A stretch of DNA of 64,000 nucleotides from Rhodococcoides corynebacterioides (GTDB lineage Bacteria; Actinomycetota; Actinomycetes; Mycobacteriales; Mycobacteriaceae): positions 1 through 64,000 of the forward strand of contig NZ_JABUBU010000013.1 of assembly GCF_019834675.1 (NCBI RefSeq), in the 5' to 3' direction. Position numbers and translations under genes: made by a program. Below are positions 24,598 through 32,683 of the stretch, piece by piece. Positions within the stretch are counted from its first letter, which is position 1. Every line of letters starts with the position of its first letter. Under the pieces are notes generated by a model. The model was given only the letters and a program-made list of their open reading frames with translations, was not told where the DNA came from and ran no database searches.

Positions 24598-25517
24598 CCG
24601 AACCGCCCCGACTGGAAGTCCTCGAACGCCTGCAGCACTTCGGCTTTCGTGTTCATGACGAACGGCCCGGCCATGGCGACGGGCTCGCGGATCGGCTCGC
24701 CACCCAGCAGGAACACCTCGAGGGGCTCCCGGCCGTCGGCCGCGGCGACGGTGACGGTGTCCCCGGACCCGAAGACGGTGGTCTGCCCCATCCGCACCGG
24801 ACGCCGTTCGGCGCCGACGGTGCCCGTTCCGGCCAGCACGTACGCGATCGCGTTGTAGCGGGGATTCCACGGCAGCGTCACCGACGCGCCGGGCGCAACG
24901 GTGGTGTGGGACAGGGTGATCGGCGTGTAGGTCGACCCGGGTCCGGCGTGGCCGTCGATCTCGCCGGCGATCACGCGAACCAGGGCGCCGCCGTCGGGAC
25001 TGGACAGCAGGGCCACCTGCCCGCCGGTGATGTCCTGGTAGCGCGGAGCGGCCATCTTGTCGGTCCGCGGGAGGTTCACCCAGAGCTGCACTCCGTGGAA
25101 CAGGCCGCCGGACATCACCAGGTGCTCCGGCGGGGCCTCGATGTGCAGGATGCCGCTGCCCGCGGTCATCCACTGCGTGTCACCCCCGGTGATGGAGCCA
25201 CCGCCGCCGTGCGAGTCCTGGTGGTCCATGATCCCGTCGATCATGTAGGTGACGGTCTCGAACCCGCGGTGCGGATGCCACGGCGTGCCCTTCGGCTCAC
25301 CGGGGGCGTAGTTCACCTCACCCATCTGGTCCATGTGGATGAACGGGTCGAGGCGGGCCATGTCGATCCCGGCGAAGGCGCGACGGACGGGGAACCCTTC
25401 GCCCTCGTAGCCGGTGGGGGCGGTGGTGACGGAGCGAACGGTGCGCGGGACGGCGTCCGGGCCGGGCACGCCGAGGCGGGGAAGGGCGAGGACGTTGTCG
25501 ACGGTCACGGCGGGCAT
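24588..25517 (-). CDS. Pirin family protein
   Basis: The 309-residue protein has two cupin domains. The N-terminal pirin signature is complete: DPFIHMDQMGEVNYAPG, then PHRGFETVTYMIDG, giving His/His/Glu metal ligands, and TAGSGILHIEAPP. The C-terminal cupin (about 180-290) is the pirin-C domain. Some pirins are quercetinases and others regulate metabolism; the function here is unknown. A strong ribosome site (AGGAGGAA) precedes the start at 25517. The last ten bases overlap the convergent methyltransferase gene. A palindrome at 25553-25564 lies in its promoter region. Confidence 0.92.
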   Translation of the reverse strand: MPAVTVDNVLALPRLGVPGPDAVPRTVRSVTTAPTGYEGEGFPVRRAFAGIDMARLDPFIHMDQMGEVNYAPGEPKGTPWHPHRGFETVTYMIDGIMDHQDSHGGGGSITGGDTQWMTAGSGILHIEAPPEHLVMSGGLFHGVQLWVNLPRTDKMAAPRYQDITGGQVALLSSPDGGALVRVIAGEIDGHAGPGSTYTPITLSHTTVAPGASVTLPWNPRYNAIAYVLAGTGTVGAERRPVRMGQTTVFGSGDTVTVAAADGREPLEVFLLGGEPIREPVAMAGPFVMNTKAEVLQAFEDFQSGRFGQP

Positions 25518-25552
25518 GGGGTTCCTCCTGGGTCCGGCGACTCGACAAGTGA

Positions 25553-25564
25553 TTGACGAGTCAA
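25553..25564. promoter_or_regulatory. Palindrome in the pirin promoter region
   Basis: TTGACGAGTCAA is a perfect 5-2-5 palindrome about 36 bases upstream of the pirin start. On the minus strand it directly follows TATAGT (25564-25569), a possible -10 element, so a bound repressor would block the start of transcription. Neither the promoter nor the regulator is proven. Confidence 0.4.
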
Positions 25565-25711
25565 CTATATCGGCTGAACCGTCGGTGTTCGCCCGGTATT
25601 CCGCCCCTCGCCACCGGTGACAGGTCACAATAGGATGACAATCGAGGTGTGATTTCCCGGAGTGCGGGGAACTCGCTCCGGTCGGGAAAACGCAGGATCC
25701 AGGAGGTCGCC

Positions 25712-26077
25712 ATGACTGCCATCACCGAGAAGCCCACCACGCCCGCCGTCGACGGTGCAGACGGTATCGACCCTAACGACGCCGATTCGAACGACGCCGA
25801 TTCGAACGACGCCGTCGCGGCGTCGCTGCAGGTCGGAGCCCGGGTGCGCCTCGTGCAGTCGGCCGACGACGCCGCGGGACGCGGCGAGACCGGGTCCGAC
25901 ACCGGGTCCGACGCCGACGCGCCCCTCGGCCGCGTGGTCGACGACTACGCCGGCACGCTGGACGGTGACACCGGGGGCCGCACGTGGGCCGTCCCGCACC
26001 GCTGGGCCGTGGCCCTCGACGACGGCCGTCTGGTCTTCCGGGACGACGACGACCTCGAGGTCGTCGAGGCGGAGTAG
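25712..26077 (+). CDS. Small acidic protein of unknown function with internal repeats
   Basis: The 121-residue, very acidic protein has no recognised domain. The N-terminal half is low-complexity and holds two tandem DNA repeats: a 15-bp unit (ADSND, 25775-25814) and a 12-bp unit (TGSD, 25889-25912). The C-terminal half (LGRVVDDYAGTLDGDTGG, TWAVPHRWAVALDDGRLVF) looks folded and ends in an Asp/Glu-rich tail. The start at 25712 has a very good ribosome site (AGGAGGTCGCC), so the gene is expressed. It is cytoplasmic by sequence. Repeat-length differences between strains are likely. I assign no function. Confidence 0.7.
   Translation: MTAITEKPTTPAVDGADGIDPNDADSNDADSNDAVAASLQVGARVRLVQSADDAAGRGETGSDTGSDADAPLGRVVDDYAGTLDGDTGGRTWAVPHRWAVALDDGRLVFRDDDDLEVVEAE
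25775..25814 (+). repeat. 15-bp in-frame tandem repeat (2.7 copies)
   Basis: The unit AACGACGCCGATTCG occurs at 25775-25789 and 25790-25804, followed by ten bases of a third copy. It encodes Asn-Asp-Ala-Asp-Ser repeats in the small acidic protein. Confidence 0.95.
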
Positions 26078-26105
26078 CCCGCGCGTTCGGCCGCGTCCGG
26101 CGACA

Positions 26106-26909
26106 TCACGCCGTGACGAGCACCGCCACGTCCACCGCGGCGATCGCGATCGCCGCCTGGAACGGCCGCCGTCCGGACCCCGTCAGCGCCACCAGGGCAC
26201 ACACCCCCACGGCGACGAGGGCGAGCACCCCGACGGCGTCGAACCCGCGGGCCCCGCCCACGCCGACGATCGACGCGAGCGACAGTGCGCCGACGGCGGT
26301 CGGTGCGACGGCGGCCGGGGGCAGTCGGTGGGGAAACCCGGAGATGCCCGTCGCGCGGTCGTCGGCGAGGTCGGGCAGCACGTTCACCAGGTGCGCGCCG
26401 AATCCCAGGAGCGATCCGACCGCGACCGTCCAGAGGGGTGGCAACGCGTCGTCGATCGCGAGGGACACCACGGCGGGCAGCGCGCCGAACGCGATCGTGT
26501 ACGGCAACCAGGACACCACGGTCGATTTCAGACCCACGTTGTAGGCGAGGGCGGCGCCGACGCCGAGCACGAGGTGCAGCAGTCCCGGCACGACGCCGAG
26601 TAGCAGCGACGCCACCACGCAGACGACGGCGGAGACGGCGATGGCCGTACGAACGGCCCTGCGCGACAACACCCCTCGCGCCAACGGCTTGTCGGTCCGG
26701 CCCACCGCACGGTCACGGTCGGCGTCGACGAGGTCGTTGGTCCACCCGGTCAGCAACTGCCCGGAGGCCACGGCGACCACCACGACGATCACCTGCGCGG
26801 GCGACGGCGACAGACGAGCGGTCAGGACGGCGGCAATGGCCGTGACGGCCACGGCGGGCCCCGGATGGGAGGAGATCAGGAGCGACTGCGCGCGCGACGG
26901 TTCGCTCAT
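26106..26909 (-). CDS. UbiA-family membrane prenyltransferase-like protein
   Basis: The 267-residue protein has eight to nine membrane helices and the two Asp-rich loops of the UbiA superfamily: TNDLVDADRDRAVGRTDKP (about 57-75, NDxxDxxxD-type, binds prenyl diphosphate through Mg2+) and LPDLADDRATGISG (about 178-191). It therefore probably attaches a prenyl group to an aromatic or other acceptor, but neither donor nor acceptor can be told from sequence. It is shorter than MenA or COX10 and fits the group of small actinobacterial UbiA-like proteins seen in isolated genes. It stands alone, 15 bases from the NDH-2 gene upstream on the same strand. Confidence 0.85.
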   Translation of the reverse strand: MSEPSRAQSLLISSHPGPAVAVTAIAAVLTARLSPSPAQVIVVVVAVASGQLLTGWTNDLVDADRDRAVGRTDKPLARGVLSRRAVRTAIAVSAVVCVVASLLLGVVPGLLHLVLGVGAALAYNVGLKSTVVSWLPYTIAFGALPAVVSLAIDDALPPLWTVAVGSLLGFGAHLVNVLPDLADDRATGISGFPHRLPPAAVAPTAVGALSLASIVGVGGARGFDAVGVLALVAVGVCALVALTGSGRRPFQAAIAIAAVDVAVLVTA

Positions 26910-26924
26910 CCTCCCAGCCTAGAG

Positions 26925-28310
26925 TCAGCCCGCGAGTTGTTCCGTCCGCGTGGGGGTCTCGCGGGCGGCGCGGGCGTCCTCGAGCGACACCAGGCGCCCG
27001 AGCGCGAGGCGTGCCTCCGTCTGCTGATGGGTGACGGTCAGCTGAGTCCGGGTGCGGCCCAGGAAGGTCCACGCCCAGTTGCAGACGGTGGTGAGGCGGC
27101 TCTTGAACCCCACCACGTAGGCCACGTGGACCACCAACCACATGAGCCAGGCGAGAAATCCGGTGATCTTCACCGGGCCCACCTGCGCGACGGCGGAGAA
27201 GCGCGACACCGTCGCCATGCTGCCCTTGTCGTGGTAGCGGAACGGGCGGCGCTCCGGGGCCGGTCGCCCCTTCCCCTCGGCGCTCACCTCGGCCGCGATG
27301 GCGCGGGCGGCGTACCGGCCACCCTGGATGGCCACCTGCGCGACGCCCGGCAGCCGATCCAGGGCCATCATGTCGCCCACGACGAAGACGTTCGGATGGC
27401 CCGGCAGCGTCAGGTCCGGTTGCACCAGAACCCGTCCCGCGCGGTCGATCTCCGCGCCCGACTTCTCGGCCAGCATCGCGCCGAGCGGGCTCGCGGCCAC
27501 CCCGGCGGACCACACCTTGGTGGCCGCGTCGATGCGCTGCTCGGTGCCGTCGCCGGTGCGCACCACCAGGCCCTCGGCGTCGACATCGGTGACGGCGGCG
27601 TTCAGGGTGACCTCGACGCCGAGGGATTCGAGCCGTCGGCGGGCGTGCTCACCGAGAGAATCGGCGAAGGGGGGCAGCACCTTCGGGGCCGCGTCGAGCA
27701 GGACGACGCGGGCGTCGCGGCTGTCGATGGTGCGGAACGTGCCGGCGAGGGTCCGCTTGGACAGCTCGGCGATCTGCCCCGCCATCTCGACACCCGTCGG
27801 TCCGGCGCCGACGACGACGAAGGTCAGCAGGCGAGCGCGCTCGTCGGGGTCGGTGGCCAGTTCCGCGGCGTCGAAGGCGTTCATGATGCGGCCACGGAGT
27901 TCGAGCGCGTCGTCGAGCGTCTTCATGCCGGGCGCGAACTCCGCGAACCGGTCGTTGCCGAAGTAGGACTGGCCGGCGCCCGCGGCGACGATCACGCTGT
28001 CGTACGGCGTCACGGTGACGCGGCCGCGGTGATTCGAGGTGACCGTGCGGGCGTCGAGGTCGATGTCGGTGACGTCCCCGATGAGCACGTTGGCGTTGCG
28101 CTGATCGCGGAGCACGATGCGCGTGGACGGCGCGATCTCGCCCTCGGAGAGGATCCCGGTGGCCACCTGGTAGAGCAGCGGCTGGAACAGGTGGTGCGCG
28201 GTGCGCGCGACGAGCGTGACCTCCACGTCGCTACGGCGGAGTGCCTTGGTGGCGAAGAGGCCGCCGAAGCCGGAGCCGATGACGACGACGCGATGCGGGG
28301 CAGTGGTCAC
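26925..28310 (-). CDS. ndh: Type II NADH dehydrogenase (NDH-2)
   Basis: The 461-residue flavoprotein has the FAD Rossmann motif RVVVIGSGFGGLFATKAL (about 8-25), the NADH motif FVVVGAGPTGVEMAGQIAEL (about 166-185) and FVVGDMMALDRLPGVAQVAIQGG. The C-terminal helix pair (ITGFLAWLMWLVVHVAYVVGF, then RLTTVCNWAWTFLG) anchors it to the membrane face. NDH-2 passes electrons from NADH to menaquinone without pumping protons. GTG 28310 is chosen for the GGAAGG eight bases upstream; the longer frame starts inside the neighbouring gene's promoter. A 14-bp palindrome at 28324-28337 lies just upstream of that ribosome site. Confidence 0.92.
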   Translation of the reverse strand: MTTAPHRVVVIGSGFGGLFATKALRRSDVEVTLVARTAHHLFQPLLYQVATGILSEGEIAPSTRIVLRDQRNANVLIGDVTDIDLDARTVTSNHRGRVTVTPYDSVIVAAGAGQSYFGNDRFAEFAPGMKTLDDALELRGRIMNAFDAAELATDPDERARLLTFVVVGAGPTGVEMAGQIAELSKRTLAGTFRTIDSRDARVVLLDAAPKVLPPFADSLGEHARRRLESLGVEVTLNAAVTDVDAEGLVVRTGDGTEQRIDAATKVWSAGVAASPLGAMLAEKSGAEIDRAGRVLVQPDLTLPGHPNVFVVGDMMALDRLPGVAQVAIQGGRYAARAIAAEVSAEGKGRPAPERRPFRYHDKGSMATVSRFSAVAQVGPVKITGFLAWLMWLVVHVAYVVGFKSRLTTVCNWAWTFLGRTRTQLTVTHQQTEARLALGRLVSLEDARAARETPTRTEQLAG

Positions 28311-28323
28311 GATGCGCACCTTC

Positions 28324-28337
28324 CATGTCAGGACATG
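28324..28337. promoter_or_regulatory. Palindrome directly upstream of the ndh start
   Basis: CATGTCAGGACATG is a perfect 6-2-6 palindrome 14 bases upstream of the ndh GTG, in the divergent ndh/plsC region. Its position fits an operator overlapping the ndh 5' leader. The regulator is unknown. Confidence 0.45.
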
Positions 28338-28431
28338 AGTGGGGTCTCCACCTGTGACCCAGACCATACACGGCTCGCTCCAAATGTCAGAACAAACGGC
28401 AGGAACAGCATCGACGCTTAGGATTCGGGAC

Positions 28432-29259
28432 ATGGACCGCCCCGTGGTCGCGCTGGAGAACGCCGACGCCGTCTACGACTACTACCTCGCGCATCAGCAG
28501 AATCGACGGGTCGCGCGGCTCGCGTACGGCACCCTCGCGCGGCGCTTCCGCCCGCGGGTGCACTACGGAATCGGCGCCCGCGAGCGGCTGCGCAGCCTGA
28601 TCTACGACGACCGCCGGCTGATCGTCGCGGTGAACCACGTCAGCGACACCGACCCTTACACGGTGGCCGCCGCGGCGTGGTCGAGCGCGCTGCGCCCGGT
28701 GATCGGCCGGACCCGCGTGTTGGCGAAGGACGAATTGTTCGGGGAGACCGAGCCGGGCCGTGGCCGTGCGCTGGCCGAGAGGACGTCGCAACGCCGTCGT
28801 GGCATCGACATATCCCAGCGCCGTCGTGGCATCGACATATCCCAGCGCCGTCGGATCGACATGATGGGCGGCATCCCGGTGTTCCGCGGCAAGGACCACG
28901 GCCTGCGGGCCGCCGCGCGCGCCGGGAACCTGATGATGGACGTCTGCGCGGAGCGACTCCGGCGGGGCGACGATCTCGCCCTGTTCCCCGAGGGCACGTG
29001 CAACGAGGGCTGCCCGGCGGTGCTGCAGCACGTCGGCAGCGGGATCGGACACATCGTCGTGCGCGCTCGGGCGAAGGGCATCGAGCCCACCCTGGTGGTG
29101 ATGGGGCTGCACTACGGGCCGCCGCCCGGCCGGTTCCGGAGCGCCAGTGTGCACATCGACGTGCCCGATCTGACGTTGCCGGAGAAGCCGATCACCATCG
29201 CCCGCACCGTCGCGGAGTATCTGCAGGTCGCCGTCGAACTCGCGGTGAGCGAGTACTGA
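28432..29259 (+). CDS. PlsC-type 1-acylglycerol-3-phosphate acyltransferase-like protein with an internal repeat insertion
   Basis: The 275-residue protein has the LPLAT motifs: motif I NHVSDTDP (HxxxxD catalytic pair, about 64-71), motif II GGIPVFRG and motif III FPEGTCN, so it probably acylates a lysophospholipid or related acceptor. Between motif I and motif II the DNA carries three tandem copies of a 27-bp unit (28789-28860), giving SQRRRGIDI repeated, which lengthens the loop by about 18 residues. The 3' end and stop codon are duplicated downstream (29241-29290). ATG 28432 has TAGGAT eight bases upstream and no clear ribosome site, so a leaderless message is possible. Confidence 0.85.
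   Translation: MDRPVVALENADAVYDYYLAHQQNRRVARLAYGTLARRFRPRVHYGIGARERLRSLIYDDRRLIVAVNHVSDTDPYTVAAAAWSSALRPVIGRTRVLAKDELFGETEPGRGRALAERTSQRRRGIDISQRRRGIDISQRRRIDMMGGIPVFRGKDHGLRAAARAGNLMMDVCAERLRRGDDLALFPEGTCNEGCPAVLQHVGSGIGHIVVRARAKGIEPTLVVMGLHYGPPPGRFRSASVHIDVPDLTLPEKPITIARTVAEYLQVAVELAVSEY
28789..28860 (+). repeat. 27-bp in-frame tandem repeat inside the PlsC-like gene
   Basis: Units at 28789-28815 and 28816-28842 differ by one base; a third, shortened copy (28843-28860) lacks three bases, keeping frame. Each unit encodes Q-R-R-R-G-I-D-I-S. The repeat sits between catalytic motif I and motif II. Confidence 0.96.
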
Positions 29260-29290
29260 TCGATCAGTACGCGCGGTGAGCGAGTACTGA
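29241..29290. repeat. Duplicated 3' end of the PlsC-like gene (31-bp spacing) with an 18-bp palindrome
   Basis: CGCGGTGAGCGAGTACTGA, the last five codons and stop of the gene with one preceding base, occurs at 29241-29259 and again at 29272-29290. Between them GTACTGATCGATCAGTAC (29253-29270) is a perfect palindrome. The second copy runs up to the stop codon of the convergent VOC gene at 29295 and may serve as part of a terminator. Confidence 0.93.
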
Positions 29291-29294
29291 CCGC

Positions 29295-29696
29295 TCAGCC
29301 GGCGATGTTCACCATCCAGCCGATGCCGTAGCGGTCGGTGAGCATGCCGAAGGTGTCGCCCCACGGCGCCTTCTCCAGCGGCACGCCCGTCGTCGCGCCG
29401 TCCGAGAGACCGTCCCACCAGCGTCGCAGGTCGGCCTCGTCGTCGCCGCTGAGCGAGACGGTGCCGTTGGTGGACACCGACATCGACGACGGCGTGTCCG
29501 CGCCCATGAGCAGGAAACCGGTGGGGGTCTCGAGCTGGGCGTGCATGACCAGATCGTTCTCGGCGGGCTCGACCGGCATGCCGGACTCGCCGAACGTGGA
29601 CACGGTCAGGTCTCCGCCGAAGACGTCCCGGTAGAACTCCATGGCCTCGCGCGCGGTGTCGCGGAAGGACAGGTACGGGTTGAGTCGCGAGGGCAT
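29295..29696 (-). CDS. VOC family protein, PhnB-like
   Basis: The 133-residue protein has the PhnB-type VOC fold: LNPYLSFRDTAREAMEFYRDVFGG at the N-terminus, FLLMGAD in the middle and a C-terminal PWGDTFGMLTDRYGIGWMVNI. The metal residues of true glyoxalases are not clearly all present, so it may be a binding or uncharacterised enzyme of this group. The start at 29696 is the first ATG before the conserved strand. It is convergent with the PlsC-like gene and divergent from fabG (93 bases between starts). Confidence 0.87.
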   Translation of the reverse strand: MPSRLNPYLSFRDTAREAMEFYRDVFGGDLTVSTFGESGMPVEPAENDLVMHAQLETPTGFLLMGADTPSSMSVSTNGTVSLSGDDEADLRRWWDGLSDGATTGVPLEKAPWGDTFGMLTDRYGIGWMVNIAG

Positions 29697-29789
29697 GGCG
29701 CACGCCTTTCCGTCGGGGCGCGCCGGGTGCGCTGATAGAAAGAACGAGAGCCGACGCGGGTTTCGGTGCCGAACGACGAAAGGGTAGCT

Positions 29790-30548
29790 GTGAGCGATCA
29801 GGTCAGGACGGCAATCGTCACGGGAAGTGCGCGCGGAATCGGTGCAGCCGTGGCCAAGCGGCTCGCGGCGGACGGGTACGGCGTGGCCGTGGTCGATCTC
29901 GACGAGTCCGCGTGCGCCACCACCGTCGACGCCATCACCGCGGCGGGTGGCCAGGCCATCGGAGTCGGGGCGAACGTCGCCGACGAGCAGTCCGTCGTCT
30001 CGGCCGTCGAGCGCATCGCGACCGACTTCGGCAAGCCCACCATTCTGGTCAACAACGCCGGCATCCTGCGCGACAACCTGCTGTTCAAGATGTCGGTCGA
30101 CGACTGGGACGCCGTGCTGGGCGTGCACCTGCGCGGCGCGTTCCTCATGTCCCGCGAGGTGCAGAAGCACCAGGTCGAGGAGAAGTGGGGCCGCATCGTG
30201 AACCTGTCGTCGACGTCGGCGCTGGGCAACCGCGGGCAGGCCAACTATGCCGCCGCCAAGGCCGGCATGCAGGGCTTCACCAAGACGCTCGCCATCGAGC
30301 TGGGCCGCTACAACGTGACGGTCAACGCGATCGCCCCGGGATTCATCGAGACCGAGATGACCGCGGCGACGGCGGAGCGCGTCGGCGTCCCCTTCGAGGA
30401 CTTCAAGAAGGGCGCGGCGTCGCAGATCCCCGTGAACCGCGTCGGCCAGCCCGAGGACATCGCCCACACGGCGTCGTTCTTCTGCAGCGAGGGAGCCGGA
30501 TTCGTCTCCGGTCAGGTGATCTACGTCGCCGGCGGTCCGAAGGACTGA
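29790..30548 (+). CDS. 3-oxoacyl-ACP reductase-type short-chain dehydrogenase (FabG-like)
   Basis: This 252-residue classical SDR has the cofactor motif TGSARGIG (about 11-18), NNAGI near residue 90, catalytic Ser in NLSSTSALG and Tyr-Lys in NYAAAKAG. The C-terminus SGQVIYVAGGPKD is typical of the FabG4 or acetoacetyl-CoA-type reductases, not housekeeping FabG, which usually end in GGMVM. It probably reduces a 3-oxoacyl thioester with NAD(P)H. The GTG start at 29790 has AAAGGG upstream. The phosphoesterase gene begins one base after its stop, so these and the S4 gene form one operon. Confidence 0.9.
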   Translation: MSDQVRTAIVTGSARGIGAAVAKRLAADGYGVAVVDLDESACATTVDAITAAGGQAIGVGANVADEQSVVSAVERIATDFGKPTILVNNAGILRDNLLFKMSVDDWDAVLGVHLRGAFLMSREVQKHQVEEKWGRIVNLSSTSALGNRGQANYAAAKAGMQGFTKTLAIELGRYNVTVNAIAPGFIETEMTAATAERVGVPFEDFKKGAASQIPVNRVGQPEDIAHTASFFCSEGAGFVSGQVIYVAGGPKD

Positions 30549-30549
30549 C

Positions 30550-31041
30550 ATGCAGGTGCTGCTCCTCGCCGACACCCACGTCCCCACCCGCGCGAAGGAC
30601 CTCCCCGCGCCGGTGTGGGACGAGGTGGACCGCGCCGACCTGGTGATCCATGCCGGTGACTGGATGGCGGTGGAGCTGTATCACGCACTGCGCGAACGGG
30701 CGTCGGACCTCCTGGCGTGCTGGGGCAACAACGACGGCGACGACCTCCGGGCGCTCGTCCCGGAGGTCGATCGCCGCACCGTGGAGGGCGTCCGCGTCGC
30801 CGTCGTGCACGAGACGGGGTCGAAGAGGGGACGCGAGAAGCGCGCCGACGCCGCGTATCCCGACGTCGACCTGCTCGTCTTCGGCCACAGTCACATTCCG
30901 TGGGACACGGTCACCGAGCGCGGGATGCGGTTGCTCAACCCGGGATCGCCGACCGACCGCCGTCGTCAACCGGCGTGTACGTACATGACGCTGCGGTTGG
31001 CGGACAACGAGATTCACGACGTCCGGCTGGTGTCGCTGTGA
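30550..31041 (+). CDS. YfcE/MJ0936-type metallophosphoesterase
   Basis: The 163-residue protein carries all metal-binding motifs of the calcineurin-like phosphoesterases: LADTHVP (D-x-H), IHAGDW (GD), CWGNNDGDD (GNxD), VVHE and FGHSHIP (GHxH), then LLNPGSPTDRR. Small members of this group hydrolyse phosphodiesters such as bis-pNPP or cyclic nucleotides in vitro; the physiological substrate is unknown. It starts one base after fabG and overlaps the S4-domain gene by four bases (GTGA). Confidence 0.92.
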   Translation: MQVLLLADTHVPTRAKDLPAPVWDEVDRADLVIHAGDWMAVELYHALRERASDLLACWGNNDGDDLRALVPEVDRRTVEGVRVAVVHETGSKRGREKRADAAYPDVDLLVFGHSHIPWDTVTERGMRLLNPGSPTDRRRQPACTYMTLRLADNEIHDVRLVSL

Positions 31042-31397
31042 CCCGCGTGGACGCCTGGACCTGGTCGGTGCGGCTGTTCAAGACCCGCTCGGCGGCGGCG
31101 TCGGCGTGCCGGGGCGGGCACGTGAAGATCAACGGCGCCACCGCGAAACCCGCGCAACCCGTGGTGCCCGGTGACGAGGTGCGGGTGTGGGCGGGCGGGC
31201 GCGAACGCATCGTGGAGGTGGCCCGGCTGGTGAGCAAGCGAGTCGGCGCCCCCGCCGCCGCGGAGTGTTACGTCGACCGGAGCCCGCCGCCCCCGCCGAA
31301 GGAGCTGTTCGCGGCCGTACCGGTGCGGGATCGGGGCGCGGGGCGGCCGACCAAGCGGGATCGGCGGGAGATCGATCGGCTCCGGGGCCAGGCCTGA
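31038..31397 (+). CDS. S4-domain RNA-binding protein (HSP15-like)
   Basis: The 119-residue protein has an N-terminal S4 RNA-binding domain (RVDAWTWSVRLFKTRSAAA, GGHVKINGATAKPAQPV, DEVRVWAGG; about residues 3-55). A basic, Pro-rich tail follows, ending GRPTKRDRREIDRLRG. This is the layout of HSP15, which rescues stalled 50S subunits carrying peptidyl-tRNA, and of its actinobacterial relatives. Start GTG 31038 overlaps the phosphoesterase stop. The gene ends at a strong bidirectional hairpin. Confidence 0.9.
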   Translation: MTRVDAWTWSVRLFKTRSAAASACRGGHVKINGATAKPAQPVVPGDEVRVWAGGRERIVEVARLVSKRVGAPAAAECYVDRSPPPPPKELFAAVPVRDRGAGRPTKRDRREIDRLRGQA

Positions 31398-31403
31398 CGA
31401 ACT

Positions 31404-31442
31404 CGGTGCGGTAGTCCACCGTGACGGTGGACCACTGCACCG
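31404..31442. terminator. Bidirectional hairpin terminator
   Basis: CGGTGCGGTAGTCCACCG (31404-31421) pairs with CGGTGGACCACTGCACCG (31425-31442) with two mismatches and a three-base loop. It lies between the S4 gene and the convergent acyl-CoA dehydrogenase. No T-tract. Confidence 0.75.
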
Positions 31443-31457
31443 AAGTGTCCGAGCGGG

Positions 31458-32615
31458 TCAGCGCAGCAGCGCGCGCGACATCACGACGCGCTGAATCTGG
31501 TTGGTGCCCTCGTAGATCTGGGTGATCTTGGCGTCGCGCATCATCCGCTCGACGGGGAAGTCGCGGGTGTAGCCGGCGCCGCCGAAGAGCTGCACGGCGT
31601 CGGTGGTGACCTTCATGGCGACGTCCGAGGCGAAGCACTTGGAGGCCGAGGAGATGAAGCCCAGGTTCTTTTCGCCGCGCTCGGCGCGAGCGGCGGAGGA
31701 GTACACCATCAGGCGCGCGGCCTCGATCTCCATCGCCATGTCGGCGAGCATGAACTCGACACCCTGGAACGAGCTGATCGGCTTGCCGAACTGCTTGCGC
31801 TCCTTGACGTACGCGAGGGCGGCGTCGAGCGCGCCCTGCGCGATGCCGACGGCCTGCGCGCCGATGGTCGGGCGGGTGTGGTCGAGGGTGGCCAGCGCGG
31901 TCTTGAAGCCGGTGCCGGGCTCGCCGATGATGCGGTCGCCGGGGATGCGGCAGTTCTCGAAGTACAGCTCGCGGGTGGGGCTGCCCTTGATGCCGAGCTT
32001 GCGCTCCTTCTCGCCGACGGAGAAGCCCTCGTCGTCCTTGTGGACCATGAAGGCGGAGATGCCGTTGGCCTTCTTCTCCGGGTCGGTGACGGCCATGACG
32101 GTGTACCAGCTGGACTTGCCGGCGTTGGTGATCCAGGCCTTGGTGCCGTTGAGGATCCAGTCGTCGCCGTCGGCCTTCGCGCGGGTCTTCATGCCCGCGG
32201 CGTCGGAGCCGGCCTCGCGCTCGGACAGTCCGTAGGACGCCATCTCGCCCTCGGCGATGGACGGCAACACCTTCTGCTTGAGCTCGTCGTTGCCGTTCAG
32301 GATCAGACCCATGGTGCCGAGCTTGTTCACGGCGGGGATAAGCGAGGACGACCCGCAGACACGGGCGACCTCCTCGATCACGATGCAGGCCGCGATGGAG
32401 TCGGCACCCTGGCCGCCGAACTCGTCGGGCACGTGGATGGCGTTGAAGCCGGAGGCGTTGAGGGCTTTCAGGGCCTCCTCGGGGAAGCGCTCCTGCTCGT
32501 CGACCTCGGCCGCGTAGGGCGCGATCTCCTTCTCCGACAGCGCGCGGATGGCCTCGCGGAGCTCGTTGTGCTCGTCGGGAAGCTGGAACAGGTCGAAGTC
32601 GGGGTTGCCGGCCAT
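31458..32615 (-). CDS. Acyl-CoA dehydrogenase (FadE25-like)
   Basis: This 385-residue flavoenzyme has the family signatures: GEMASYGLSEREAGSDAAGM (substrate/FAD site), WITNAGKSSWYTVMAV, RKQFGKPISSFQGVEF and the C-terminal QLFGGAGYTRDFPVERMMRDAKI, then the catalytic Glu region QIYEGTNQIQR. Length and sequence fit the short/medium-chain group represented by mycobacterial FadE25, probably acting in fatty-acid or branched-chain acyl-CoA oxidation. ATG 32615 follows GGAGCC. It is a single gene with no enoyl-CoA hydratase or ETF gene nearby. A 7-7-7 inverted repeat at 32684-32704 lies upstream. Confidence 0.94.
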   Translation of the reverse strand: MAGNPDFDLFQLPDEHNELREAIRALSEKEIAPYAAEVDEQERFPEEALKALNASGFNAIHVPDEFGGQGADSIAACIVIEEVARVCGSSSLIPAVNKLGTMGLILNGNDELKQKVLPSIAEGEMASYGLSEREAGSDAAGMKTRAKADGDDWILNGTKAWITNAGKSSWYTVMAVTDPEKKANGISAFMVHKDDEGFSVGEKERKLGIKGSPTRELYFENCRIPGDRIIGEPGTGFKTALATLDHTRPTIGAQAVGIAQGALDAALAYVKERKQFGKPISSFQGVEFMLADMAMEIEAARLMVYSSAARAERGEKNLGFISSASKCFASDVAMKVTTDAVQLFGGAGYTRDFPVERMMRDAKITQIYEGTNQIQRVVMSRALLR

Positions 32616-32683
32616 GGTGGCTCCTTCACAGATGTGGCACTCGGTGCCGGGGATTGTCGGTGACCTTACCAGCGCAGGCCCTG

